Assembly: GCF_003435375.1 (NCBI RefSeq)
Contig: NZ_QWGL01000029.1
Location: 1 to 33,543, forward strand
Source: Clostridium sp. AM34-11AC
GTDB taxonomy: Bacteria > Bacillota > Clostridia > Lachnospirales > Lachnospiraceae
Length of the DNA stretch: 33,543 nt
Direction of reading: 5' to 3'
The notes under the pieces were generated by a model. The model made no database searches. It saw nothing but the letters and a program-made list of their open reading frames with translations, and was not told the DNA's origin. Positions 26,148 to 33,543 of the stretch are shown here, piece by piece. Numbering within the stretch: position 1 is the first letter of the stretch; every line of letters starts with the position of its first letter. The position numbers and the translations under genes are program-made.

Positions 26148-27233
26148 ATGGAAAAGAAACTTAGAGTTGGTATCCTTGGAGCAACAGGTATGGTAGGACA
26201 GAGATTTATCTCTCTCCTTGAGAATCATCCATGGTTCGAAGTGACGACCGTGGCAGCCAGCCCGCGTTCTGCAGGAAAAACATATGAGGAGGCAGTTGGA
26301 GGACGCTGGAAAATGACGACTCCGATGCCGGAAAAAGTTAAAAATTTAGTTGTTATGAATGTAAATGACGTGGATGCGGTATCCAAGACCGTTGATTTCG
26401 TATTCAGCGCCGTTGATATGACAAAGGAAGAGATCCGCGCTATCGAGGAAGCTTACGCGAAGACAGAGACTCCGGTGGTTTCCAACAACAGCGCTCACCG
26501 CTGGACGCCGGATGTTCCGATGGTAATTCCGGAGATCAACCCGGATCACTTTGAGGTGATCAAGTTCCAGAAGCAGAGACTCGGCACGACCCGCGGATTT
26601 ATCGCAGTAAAGCCGAACTGTTCGATCCAGAGCTACACTCCGGCACTCAGTGCATGGAGAGAGTTCGAGCCGTACGAGGTAGTCGCTACTACATATCAGG
26701 CTATTTCCGGAGCAGGAAAGACCTTCAAGGACTGGCCGGAAATGGTAGAGAACGTGATCCCGTACATCGGCGGCGAGGAAGAGAAGAGCGAGCAGGAGCC
26801 GCTTAGAATCTGGGGGCACTTAGAGGGCGGCGTGATCGTAAAGGCAAAAGAGCCGGTGATCACATGCCAGTGCGTCCGCGTACCGGTATTAAATGGCCAC
26901 ACGGCTGCTGTATTCGTAAAATTCAGAAAGAAAGCTTCCAAGGAACAGCTCATTGAAAAACTTATAAACTTCAAGGGACTTCCGCAAGAGCTAGAGCTTC
27001 CGAGCGCGCCGAAGCAGTTCATCCAGTATATGGAAGAGGACAACCGTCCGCAGGTTAAGCTGGACGTTGATTTCGAGAAGGGAATGGGCGTATCCATCGG
27101 CCGCTTAAGAGAAGACACCGTCTATGACTGGAAGTTTATCGGTCTGTCCCACAACACCGTCCGCGGTGCTGCAGGCGGAGCCGTCCTCTGCGCAGAGCTT
27201 CTCACAAAGCAGGGATATATTTCTGCAAGATAA
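26148..27233 (+). CDS. asd: Aspartate-semialdehyde dehydrogenase
   Basis: This enzyme reduces aspartyl phosphate to aspartate semialdehyde, the branch point to lysine/diaminopimelate, threonine and methionine. The 361-residue product has the NADP-binding motif GILGATGMVGQRF at the N-terminus and the catalytic Cys158 in KPNCSIQ. The QAISGAGK segment follows. Length and the NNSAHRW region fit the longer class found in archaea, fungi and many clostridia rather than the E. coli form. GAGGAG at 26133-26138 is 9 nt before the ATG; a GTG at 26145 is an alternative start. It appears monocistronic, with a terminator at 27280-27307. Confidence 0.95.
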   Translation: MEKKLRVGILGATGMVGQRFISLLENHPWFEVTTVAASPRSAGKTYEEAVGGRWKMTTPMPEKVKNLVVMNVNDVDAVSKTVDFVFSAVDMTKEEIRAIEEAYAKTETPVVSNNSAHRWTPDVPMVIPEINPDHFEVIKFQKQRLGTTRGFIAVKPNCSIQSYTPALSAWREFEPYEVVATTYQAISGAGKTFKDWPEMVENVIPYIGGEEEKSEQEPLRIWGHLEGGVIVKAKEPVITCQCVRVPVLNGHTAAVFVKFRKKASKEQLIEKLINFKGLPQELELPSAPKQFIQYMEEDNRPQVKLDVDFEKGMGVSIGRLREDTVYDWKFIGLSHNTVRGAAGGAVLCAELLTKQGYISAR

Positions 27234-27279
27234 TATCGGCGGATATTGATTATCATTTGTCGATCAGAACGTAAATTAT

Positions 27280-27307
27280 GGGCCCGCTATTTGTGCGGGT
27301 CCTTTTT
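27280..27307 (+). terminator. Terminator after asd
   Basis: GGGCCCGC (27280-27287) pairs with GCGGGTCC (27295-27302) with one G-U pair, followed by five T residues. Confidence 0.8.
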
Positions 27308-27406
27308 ACGCGGACAGCGAATCAGTACATATGCCTGTATATGACCTGATGCTGTTTCATATCAGCGGTACTTATTCATAAGGATCGAAACTGAGGAGGT
27401 ATTTTT

Positions 27407-28459
27407 ATGTCAGTGAAAAAAGAATACTTTGGGGAAATGCCGGATGGAAGAGAGGTAAGTCTCTACACCATCACAAATAAAAATGGTCTCGAGGCATCCG
27501 TCACAGATCTCGGCGCCGTCTGGGTCCGCATGGTCGTTCCGGATAAAAACGGGGTTACGGACGATGTGATGCTGGGATTTGACGACGCGGCTGGTTATTT
27601 AAATAATGGTCCACATTTCGGATCCGTTGTGGGCCGGATCGCAAACCGCACCGCGAAGGGAAAATTCTCCCTGAACGGAAAAGAGTATACCTTGGCGGTG
27701 AACAATGGCCCGAACAACCTGCACAGCGGTATGGATTATTATGACGCACGTCTCTGGAACGCGAAGGAAGAGGCGGAAAACGCTGTCACCTTCACACTTC
27801 TGAGCCCGGACGGAGATCAGGGATATCCGGGAAACGCCATCGTATCCGTCACATATACGCTGACAGACGAGGATATGCTGACGCTGACATACAGTGTCCT
27901 TTCCGATGCTGACACGCCGGTGAACCTGACAAACCATGGATATTTCAACCTCCTCGGCAATAACGGAGGTTCCATCCTCGACCACAAAGCACGAATTCTT
28001 GCTGATTTTTACACCCCGTCCGATGAGACATCGATCCCAACTGGAGAGGTTCGCCCAGTAAAGGGAACTCCGATGGATTTCACGGATTTCCATGTAATCG
28101 GAGAGCGGATCGACGATGATTTCGACCAGCTTGTTAAGGGACACGGTTATGACCATAACTGGTGCCTCTCCCATATCCGCGGCGAATTCGGTCTCTCCGC
28201 GCAGATATTCTCTGAGAAGAGCGGCAGGGCTATGGATGTCTACACGGATCAGCCAGGTGTGCAGTTTTACACGGCTAACTGGCTGGAGCAGGAGAGCGGA
28301 AAAGAAGGGGCGTTCTATCACACGAGAACCGCGTTCTGCTTTGAGACCCAGAATTTTCCGGATGCAGTCAACAAGCCGCATTTCCCATCACCGATCGTGA
28401 AGGCTGGGAAAGAGTGGAAGTCTGTGACAGGATACCATTTTTATATTTATGAAGAATAA
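27407..28459 (+). CDS. galM: Aldose 1-epimerase (galactose mutarotase)
   Basis: GalM interconverts the alpha and beta anomers of hexoses such as galactose at the entry to the Leloir pathway. The 350-residue product has the family segments GSVVGRIANR, NNGPNNLHSG, the catalytic His177 in VNLTNHGYFNL, and the GHGYDHNW region; the acidic catalytic residue lies towards the C-terminus (ETQNFPDAVN). GAGGAGG lies just before the ATG. No galK, galT or sugar transporter is next to it. The partial MITE-like copy C starts 2 nt after the stop codon. Confidence 0.95.
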   Translation: MSVKKEYFGEMPDGREVSLYTITNKNGLEASVTDLGAVWVRMVVPDKNGVTDDVMLGFDDAAGYLNNGPHFGSVVGRIANRTAKGKFSLNGKEYTLAVNNGPNNLHSGMDYYDARLWNAKEEAENAVTFTLLSPDGDQGYPGNAIVSVTYTLTDEDMLTLTYSVLSDADTPVNLTNHGYFNLLGNNGGSILDHKARILADFYTPSDETSIPTGEVRPVKGTPMDFTDFHVIGERIDDDFDQLVKGHGYDHNWCLSHIRGEFGLSAQIFSEKSGRAMDVYTDQPGVQFYTANWLEQESGKEGAFYHTRTAFCFETQNFPDAVNKPHFPSPIVKAGKEWKSVTGYHFYIYEE

Positions 28460-28461
28460 TG

Positions 28462-28538
28462 GCAACTATTCAGTCCCTTCATAGTTACAAGCAAAATCCA
28501 TTCCAGATTGGCTGCGCCGATGGGATTTTTGTCTTCCG
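28462..28538 (-). mobile_element. Partial copy C of the MITE-like repeat
   Basis: In the same orientation as copy D, it keeps the terminal GCAACTATTCAG and the second hairpin (GCAAAATCC with GGATTTTTG, inner ATTGGC/GCCGAT). The first-hairpin half of the element and the second terminal repeat are missing, and no target duplication is seen. Confidence 0.75.
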
Positions 28539-28600
28539 GATTATGAATTGCTGTGGAGTATATACGATACTTTGCATAAAACTATTAAGGAATTTTTGAT

Positions 28601-29485
28601 ATGAATAATTTAAGTGAACGCGGCATCAAGGTCCTGGCATCTCTGGGATTGATCCTCACGACGATGATATGGGGATTTGCCTTCGTGGTTATGAAAAACT
28701 CCGTGGACGTGATCCCACCGACCTACCTTCTGGCGGTCCGCTTTTCCATGTCTGCGGTGCTGCTTGCTCTGCTGTTCTATAAAAATATGATGAAAGCAGA
28801 CCGGGAGACGATTCTCTGTGGTGTGATCCTGGGCATCTTTCTATGTCTGTCCTATCAGTTCCAGACATACGGCCTGAAGTACACGACAGCCAGCAAGAAT
28901 GCCTTTATCACCACATTATATGTTATCATCGTGCCGTTCCTCTACTGGATCGTCAGCAAAAAGAGACCGACTGGACGGAATATCACTGCCGCGTTTCTTG
29001 CGGTCGTCGGTCTTGCGCTTTTGTCACTGCAGGGAGATCTCTCAATCAATTACGGAGATTTTCTGACGCTGATCTGCGGTCTGATGTTCGCGGTCCACAT
29101 GGTGTTAATCGATAAGTTTACGGAGCACAATGATCCCATCGCCCTGACGGTGATCCAGATCCTTGCGGCGGCGATCTTTAACTGGATCTGCGCACCGTTT
29201 CTTGACGGATCCTTTGATTTTACGGTCCTGATGGACAAGAGCTTAATTGGAGGACTGCTGTATCTTGCAGTCTTCTCCACAACAGTAGCTTATCTCTTAC
29301 AGAACAGCGGCCAGAAATATCTGAGCGCATCTACATCGGCGATCCTTCTTTCCATGGAGTCGGTGTTCGGAACTCTGTTCTCCGTGATCTTTTTAAAGGA
29401 TGTACTGACAGGGAAGATGTTGGTCGGATGTGCGCTGATGTTTGCGGCAGTTCTTTTATCGGAACTCCCGCAGAAGAAAAAATAG
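28601..29485 (+). CDS. EamA/DMT superfamily transporter
   Basis: The 294-residue product has ten hydrophobic segments in two EamA repeats, starting with LGLILTTMIWGFAFVVMKNS. The first repeat includes AVRFSMSAVLLALLF, and the second ends TSAILLSMESVFGTLFSVIFLKD, the most conserved part of the family. DMT proteins export amino acids or metabolites or move other small molecules through the cytoplasmic membrane; the substrate cannot be told. AAGGAA lies 10 or so nt before the ATG. It stands between the partial MITE-like copy and topB and shows no clear operon partner. Confidence 0.92.
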   Translation: MNNLSERGIKVLASLGLILTTMIWGFAFVVMKNSVDVIPPTYLLAVRFSMSAVLLALLFYKNMMKADRETILCGVILGIFLCLSYQFQTYGLKYTTASKNAFITTLYVIIVPFLYWIVSKKRPTGRNITAAFLAVVGLALLSLQGDLSINYGDFLTLICGLMFAVHMVLIDKFTEHNDPIALTVIQILAAAIFNWICAPFLDGSFDFTVLMDKSLIGGLLYLAVFSTTVAYLLQNSGQKYLSASTSAILLSMESVFGTLFSVIFLKDVLTGKMLVGCALMFAAVLLSELPQKKK

Positions 29486-29587
29486 CGGCTTTGCAAACAG
29501 ATAAAAATACTGTTTGAATATAGAAATTCCCCCAGCTCTGCCGGCACACGGCAGCTGTGAAGTAAATATAAACAGGAAAGAGGTTTC

Positions 29588-31642
29588 ATGGGAAAAGCAT
29601 TATTTATCGCCGAGAAGCCCAGCGTTGCGCAGGAATTTGCGAAGGCATTAAAGGTTTCCGGGAGAAAAGGAGACGGATATATTGAGTCCGACCAGGCTAT
29701 CGTGACCTGGTGTGTGGGTCATCTGGTGACCATGAGTTACCCGGACGCCTACGATCCGGCCCTGAAACGCTGGAGCATGGAAACTCTGCCGTTTCTCCCA
29801 AAGACATTCAAATACCAGGTGATCGACGATGTAAAAAAACAATTTAAGATCGTGAGCGGGCTCTTAAACCGGGCTGACGTGGACACGATCTATGTCTGCA
29901 CTGACTCCGGGCGTGAGGGAGAGTACATCTACCGCCTGGTGGAACAGATGGCCGGTGTAAAGGGAAAGAACCGCCGCCGTGTCTGGATTGACTCCCAGAC
30001 CGAGGATGAGATACTCCGTGGAGTTCGGGAGGCGAAGGACCTTGCGGAGTACGACAACCTTGCAGCATCCGCATACCTTAGAGCAAAAGAAGATTATCTG
30101 ATGGGCATTAATTTTTCCAGGGTGCTTACCTTAAAATACGGCCCATCGGTGGCGTCCTACATGAGGGAAAAGCGGGCGGTGCTGTCCGTCGGCCGTGTGA
30201 TGACCTGTGTCCTCGGCATGGTGGTCCGCAGGGAACGGGAAATCCGGGAATTTGTGAAGACTCCGTTCTACCGCGTCATCGGTTCCTTCGATGTCCCGGA
30301 TCATGAGACTGCGGTCATTGAGGCGGAATGGAGAGCGGTGGAAGGCTCCAGATACTTCGGCACACCGGCGCTTTATAAGGAAAACGGATTTAAAGAACAA
30401 AAGACGGCGGAGGAGCTGATCCGCTTTTTAAGCGCCGACCCGATGGAAGGAACGCTCATCGCCCTTGATAAGAAAAAAGAGACGAAAAATCCGCCGCTTT
30501 TATATAACCTTGCGGAGATCCAGAACGACTGTTCGAAGATGTTCAAGATCAGCCCGGATGAGACCTTAAAGATCATCCAGGAGCTCTATGAGAAAAAGCT
30601 GGTGACTTACCCTCGAACGGACGCCAGAGTTCTCTCCACTGCGGTGGCGAAGGAGATCTATAAGAATATCGGCGGACTCCGGAATTTCGGACCTCTCGCG
30701 GACTTTGCCGCGAAGGTGCTGGACGGCGGAACCTGGAAACAGATCGCAGGGACGAAATATGTGAACGATAAGCAGATCACTGACCACTACGCGATCATCC
30801 CGACTGGACAGGGATTTGGAGCGCTGAGAAGTCTGAATCCGCTGGCCGCGAAGGTGTATGAACTGATCGGACGACGTTTTTTAAGTATCTTTTATCCACC
30901 TGCGGTCTACCAGAAGTTTTCTCTGCAGATCGAAAAGCAGGGAGAACAGTTCTTCGCGGTCTATAAGGTTCTTGCGGAGGCGGGTTACCTGAAGGTTGCG
31001 AACGTCCCGTCCAAGAAAAAAACAGAAACTTCCGGAAACAGCCGGGGGGAAAATTCCGGCGCAGGACAGGAAAACCAGACGGAAGAACTGGATCCGGGTC
31101 ATGATGAGAAGGCAAAGAATCTTCTTGCCATGCTGTCCGGTCTGAAAAAAGGACAGAAATTAAAGCTTTTAAAATTTGATATCAAGGAAGGTGAGACATC
31201 TCCACCGAAGCGCTACACCTCCGGTTCCATGATCCTTGCCATGGAGAACGCCGGCCAGCTCATCGAGGATGAGTACCTGCGGTCCCAGATTAAGGGAAGC
31301 GGCATCGGCACGAGCGCCACCCGGGCGGAGATCTTAAAAAAACTGTTCAACATCAAATATCTGGCGCTGGCGAAAAAGACCCAGGTCATCACACCGACGC
31401 TTCTCGGGGAAATCGTTTTCGATGTCTGCCAGGCGTCCATGCGGCAGCTCCTGAACCCGGAACTCACGGCCAGCTGGGAAAAAGGCCTCACCTATGTGGC
31501 GGAGGGAACCATCACGCCGGATGAGTACATGGAAAAGCTTGAGCGTTTTGTGACGCTCCGGACAAACGGCGTCAAGCAGGCGAACAACGCCTATATGCTG
31601 CGGCCGTATTTCGACGCTGCGGCTCAGTTCTATAAAAAATAG
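29588..31642 (+). CDS. topB: DNA topoisomerase III
   Basis: TopB is a type IA topoisomerase that decatenates single-stranded regions. The 684-residue product begins MGKALFIAEKPSVAQEF (TOPRIM domain), has the metal-binding CTDSGREGE segment, and the active-site Tyr341 in LVTYPRTDARVL. Later it shows GIGTSATRAEIL. It has no C-terminal zinc fingers. Its length and features resemble TopB enzymes carried by both chromosomes and integrative elements, but no other conjugation gene is present here. The TAG stop lies inside the 8-bp target duplication of the MITE-like copy D, so insertion occurred exactly at the gene end without damaging it. Confidence 0.94.
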   Translation: MGKALFIAEKPSVAQEFAKALKVSGRKGDGYIESDQAIVTWCVGHLVTMSYPDAYDPALKRWSMETLPFLPKTFKYQVIDDVKKQFKIVSGLLNRADVDTIYVCTDSGREGEYIYRLVEQMAGVKGKNRRRVWIDSQTEDEILRGVREAKDLAEYDNLAASAYLRAKEDYLMGINFSRVLTLKYGPSVASYMREKRAVLSVGRVMTCVLGMVVRREREIREFVKTPFYRVIGSFDVPDHETAVIEAEWRAVEGSRYFGTPALYKENGFKEQKTAEELIRFLSADPMEGTLIALDKKKETKNPPLLYNLAEIQNDCSKMFKISPDETLKIIQELYEKKLVTYPRTDARVLSTAVAKEIYKNIGGLRNFGPLADFAAKVLDGGTWKQIAGTKYVNDKQITDHYAIIPTGQGFGALRSLNPLAAKVYELIGRRFLSIFYPPAVYQKFSLQIEKQGEQFFAVYKVLAEAGYLKVANVPSKKKTETSGNSRGENSGAGQENQTEELDPGHDEKAKNLLAMLSGLKKGQKLKLLKFDIKEGETSPPKRYTSGSMILAMENAGQLIEDEYLRSQIKGSGIGTSATRAEILKKLFNIKYLALAKKTQVITPTLLGEIVFDVCQASMRQLLNPELTASWEKGLTYVAEGTITPDEYMEKLERFVTLRTNGVKQANNAYMLRPYFDAAAQFYKK

Positions 31643-31643
31643 C

Positions 31644-31777
31644 GTAACTGCTCAGTGCCTTCACAGTTACGTGCAAAAATCCATTCCCAAATCGGCTGCG
31701 CCGATAGGATTTTTACCTTCCTGCCTAAGCTTTCTTGCGGTCAGCGCAGCAAGTGCACAGACCTGCTGAACAGTTAC
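31644..31777 (-). mobile_element. MITE-like structured repeat, full copy D
   Basis: The element is 134 bp with 14-bp imperfect terminal inverted repeats and an exact 8-bp duplication AAAATAGC on both sides (31636-31643 and 31778-31785). It lies in the opposite orientation to copy A. The inner stem reads ATCGGC/GCCGAT where copy A has ATCAGC/GCTGAT, so a pair has changed on both sides. It follows the topB stop directly. Confidence 0.88.
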
Positions 31778-31898
31778 AAAATAGCAACAAATCTGTTTCA
31801 ATGATACAGCCATTTGCCAAAAAGCTTATCGAAAATGCTTTCGGAGATCGGGCTGTAAATGAATGCTGTCTGAAAAGATGGCAGATTGGAGAATCATT

Positions 31899-32576
31899 AT
31901 GAAAAAAGAAGAGACTAAGATCGTTGATCTTTATGACCTTTCCCACACCCAGGCTGCGGATTTTCTCCGCCAGTTTACCTACCCTTGGGAGGCACTCGCC
32001 CATATCAAGGAGTTTATCCTCGAACTTGGAAAGACACTCCCAGAGGATGAGTACGAGAAGCGCGGGGAGACCGTATGGGTCCATAAGACCGCAAAGGTGA
32101 TGCCGAGTGCATACCTCGGTGAGAATATCATTATCGGAAAGGACACAGAGGTCCGCCACTGCGCGTTCCTCCGGGGAAATGCCTTAGTCGGAGAGGGAGC
32201 CGTCGTTGGAAACTCCACGGAGTTAAAAAATGTGATCCTGTTCGATAAGGTCCAGGTTCCGCACTACAACTATGTGGGAGATTCCATCCTAGGCTACCGC
32301 GCCCACATGGGAGCCGGTTCCATCACCTCAAACGTGAAGTCCGACAAGCTTCTCGTGAAGGTCCATGCGGAGGACGGCGATATCGAGACCGGGATCAAGA
32401 AATTTGGTGCGATGCTCGGTGACTGCGTGGAAATCGGTTGCGGTTCTGTTCTGAATCCAGGAACTGTTATTGGAAGGAACTGCAATATCTACCCGTTATC
32501 CAGTGTCCGTGGATGTGTGGATGAGAATTCCATCTATAAGAAGCAGGGCGAGATTGCCAAGAAGGTGCAGGAGTAA
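31899..32576 (+). CDS. Left-handed beta-helix protein (UDP-GlcNAc pyrophosphorylase-like, GlmU C-terminal type)
   Basis: The 225-residue product has an N-terminal segment DLYDLSHTQAADFLRQF, then hexapeptide repeats of the left-handed beta-helix fold. Examples are AYLGENIIIGKDTEVRHCAFLRGNALVGEGAVVG and further IG- and VG-containing turns to the C-terminus. The nucleotidyltransferase domain of GlmU is absent. Such proteins usually bind acyl-CoA or sugar nucleotides; the exact reaction is unknown. I chose the ATG at 31899 because GGAG at 31887-31890 is 8 nt upstream; a frame open from 31863 has no such site. A 33-codon frame upstream overlaps this start by 4 nt. Confidence 0.87.
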   Translation: MKKEETKIVDLYDLSHTQAADFLRQFTYPWEALAHIKEFILELGKTLPEDEYEKRGETVWVHKTAKVMPSAYLGENIIIGKDTEVRHCAFLRGNALVGEGAVVGNSTELKNVILFDKVQVPHYNYVGDSILGYRAHMGAGSITSNVKSDKLLVKVHAEDGDIETGIKKFGAMLGDCVEIGCGSVLNPGTVIGRNCNIYPLSSVRGCVDENSIYKKQGEIAKKVQE

Positions 32577-32662
32577 TTGATAACTGCAAAAGGAACGAGG
32601 CAGTGAAAGAACGATCCATGCGATGATTTTTCTGCAATATGAGATGCAATAATTAAAAAAAG

Positions 32663-32717
32663 AACCACGATATTTATCTATAAACTCATATGTTGAGTTT
32701 TAACAAATATCGTGGTT
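32663..32717. terminator. Bidirectional terminator between two convergent genes
   Basis: A perfect 13-bp stem AACCACGATATTT/AAATATCGTGGTT (32663-32675, 32705-32717) encloses an inner AAACTCA/TGAGTTT stem (32682-32688, 32694-32700). A-rich and T-rich flanks on each side allow termination from both directions. Confidence 0.85.
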
Positions 32718-32749
32718 TTATTTTTAGTATGGGAACCTATAATCCTAAA

Positions 32750-33379
32750 TTACTTCGTTCCAAAAATACGGTCTCCGGCATCTCCGAGACCCGGACAGAT
32801 ATATGCGTTCTCGTTTAATTCACGGTCAAGGTGTCCGACATAGATCTGTACATCCGGATGTGCCTCGTGGAGTCTCTTTACACCTTCCGGGGCAGCGATG
32901 ATGCACATAAATTTGATATGCTTTCCGCCGTGCTGCTTGATGAAATCAATAGCTGCAACTGCGGAACCGCCGGTAGCGAGCATCGGGTCTGTGACAACGA
33001 TGGTTCTCTGCTCAATCGGGTTCGGAAGCTTGCAGAAATACTCATGAGGCTCGTGAGTCTCCTCGTCACGGTAGAGACCGATATGACCGATCTTCGCGGA
33101 CGGAACGAGGGAAAGGACACCGTTTACCATTCCAAGACCTGCGCGCAGGATCGGAACGATGGCTAATTTCTTGCCTGCAAGCATCGGGGTCATACATGTC
33201 TCGATCGGAGTCTCGACCTCAACGTCCTCCAGAGGGAGATCGCGGAGTGCCTCATATCCCATCAGAGTTGCGATCTCCTCAACAAGAGTACGGAACTCAT
33301 TTGTTCCTGTGGTCTTCTTTCTTAACATGGAGATCTTGTGCTGTACCAGCGGGTGATCGATATACGTTACATTTTCCAT
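32750..33379 (-). CDS. upp: Uracil phosphoribosyltransferase
   Basis: Upp makes UMP from uracil and PRPP in pyrimidine salvage. The 209-residue product has the start [20 protein letters not shown], the segment [10 protein letters not shown], the PRPP-binding loop [12 protein letters not shown] (residues 129-140) and the C-terminal [17 protein letters not shown] that binds uracil. It is the standard length. The gene reads towards the left and converges on the beta-helix gene across a shared terminator. A sigma-A promoter and a leader hairpin lie upstream on the minus strand. Confidence 0.97.
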   Translation of the reverse strand: MENVTYIDHPLVQHKISMLRKKTTGTNEFRTLVEEIATLMGYEALRDLPLEDVEVETPIETCMTPMLAGKKLAIVPILRAGLGMVNGVLSLVPSAKIGHIGLYRDEETHEPHEYFCKLPNPIEQRTIVVTDPMLATGGSAVAAIDFIKQHGGKHIKFMCIIAAPEGVKRLHEAHPDVQIYVGHLDRELNENAYICPGLGDAGDRIFGTK

Positions 33380-33403
33380 TAATAGATACCAGCCTTTCTG
33401 TGG

Positions 33404-33433
33404 TCCGCCAAAGCCTATAGACCGATTGGCGGA
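33404..33433 (-). promoter_or_regulatory. Hairpin in the upp leader
   Basis: TCCGCCAA (33404-33411) and TTGGCGGA (33426-33433) form a perfect 8-bp stem with a 14-nt loop. It has no T run and I do not recognise a PyrR binding site, so it is probably not an attenuator of the pyr type. Confidence 0.5.
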
Positions 33434-33454
33434 TCATGTTTTTTCCTTCCCTTT

Positions 33455-33483
33455 ATCATACCAAAATGCAGGATAGAAATCAA
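33455..33483 (-). promoter_or_regulatory. upp promoter
   Basis: On the minus strand TTGATT (33483-33478) and TATGAT (33460-33455) are spaced by 17 bp. Its -35 box is 19 bp from the 41-bp repeat, exactly as at the other end of the window. Confidence 0.7.
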
Positions 33484-33502
33484 CCGGATCGTTTTTCGGA
33501 TG

Positions 33503-33543
33503 CACGACAAACGCATGAATGATTGTCTACCACCAATTCTGTT
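33503..33543. repeat. 41-bp terminal inverted repeat, right copy
   Basis: This is the exact reverse complement of 1-41. Relative to the promoter next to it (upp), it has the same orientation and the same 19-bp distance as the left copy has to the yicC promoter. Confidence 0.85.

Overview
The window looks like a 33.5 kb piece of a Firmicutes (class Clostridia) chromosome, most likely from the Lachnospiraceae. The evidence is the gene order yicC-gmk-rpoZ-rimO-pgsA-cinA, a DUF2953/GerW sporulation pair, rpmB divergent from asp23-fakA-recG, strong sigma-A promoters with 17-bp spacers, purine-rich Shine-Dalgarno sites and a base composition that looks close to 50% GC. No taxonomic search was possible. 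Almost all genes are chromosomal housekeeping genes. No tRNA, rRNA, CRISPR array, phage gene or intact transposase gene was found.

Layout. 1-4.8 kb: yicC, gmk and rpoZ, ending in a terminator, then rimO, pgsA and a short CinA-like gene with overlapping ends. 4.9-6.8 kb: a small conserved protein, a DUF2953 membrane protein and GerW/YtfJ. 6.8-8.0 kb: two small membrane-protein genes in a repeat-rich stretch. 8.0-12.8 kb: rpmB on the minus strand, then asp23, fakA and recG on the plus strand. 13-16.7 kb: an HD-domain hydrolase, a remnant of a topoisomerase III gene, a GNAT acetyltransferase, a DUF4340-like lipoprotein and a two-gene chromate transporter. 16.9-20.5 kb: two overlapping ABC exporter half-transporters whose codon use differs from the rest. 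20.9-25.1 kb: a parE-parC type IIA topoisomerase pair. 25.2-32.6 kb: deoD, asd, galM, a DMT-family exporter, topB and a left-handed beta-helix protein. 32.7-33.4 kb: upp on the minus strand, convergent with the rest.

The most interesting content is not in the large genes. (1) A 133-134 bp MITE-like repeat is present in two full copies (7361-7493 and 31644-31777) and two partial ones. Both full copies have 14-bp terminal inverted repeats and exact 8-bp target duplications, and their internal hairpins show compensatory base changes. (2) The two window ends carry the same 41 bp in inverted orientation. In both cases it lies exactly 19 bp upstream of the -35 box of an inward-facing promoter (yicC and upp). 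(3) A 16-bp perfect inverted repeat encloses the ribosome binding site and start codon of a 45-residue membrane protein. (4) A predicted three-way-junction element lies in front of the lipoprotein gene. (5) Gene decay is visible: a topB fragment directly after the HD gene, and a possible frameshifted remnant in front of parE.

Together the genes cover nucleotide metabolism (gmk, deoD, upp), DNA topology and repair (recG, topB, parE/parC), translation (rpmB, rimO), lipid metabolism (pgsA, fakA) and amino-acid biosynthesis (asd). The ABC exporter pair is the clearest candidate for an acquired accessory function. I did not find a complete, clearly new multi-gene system.
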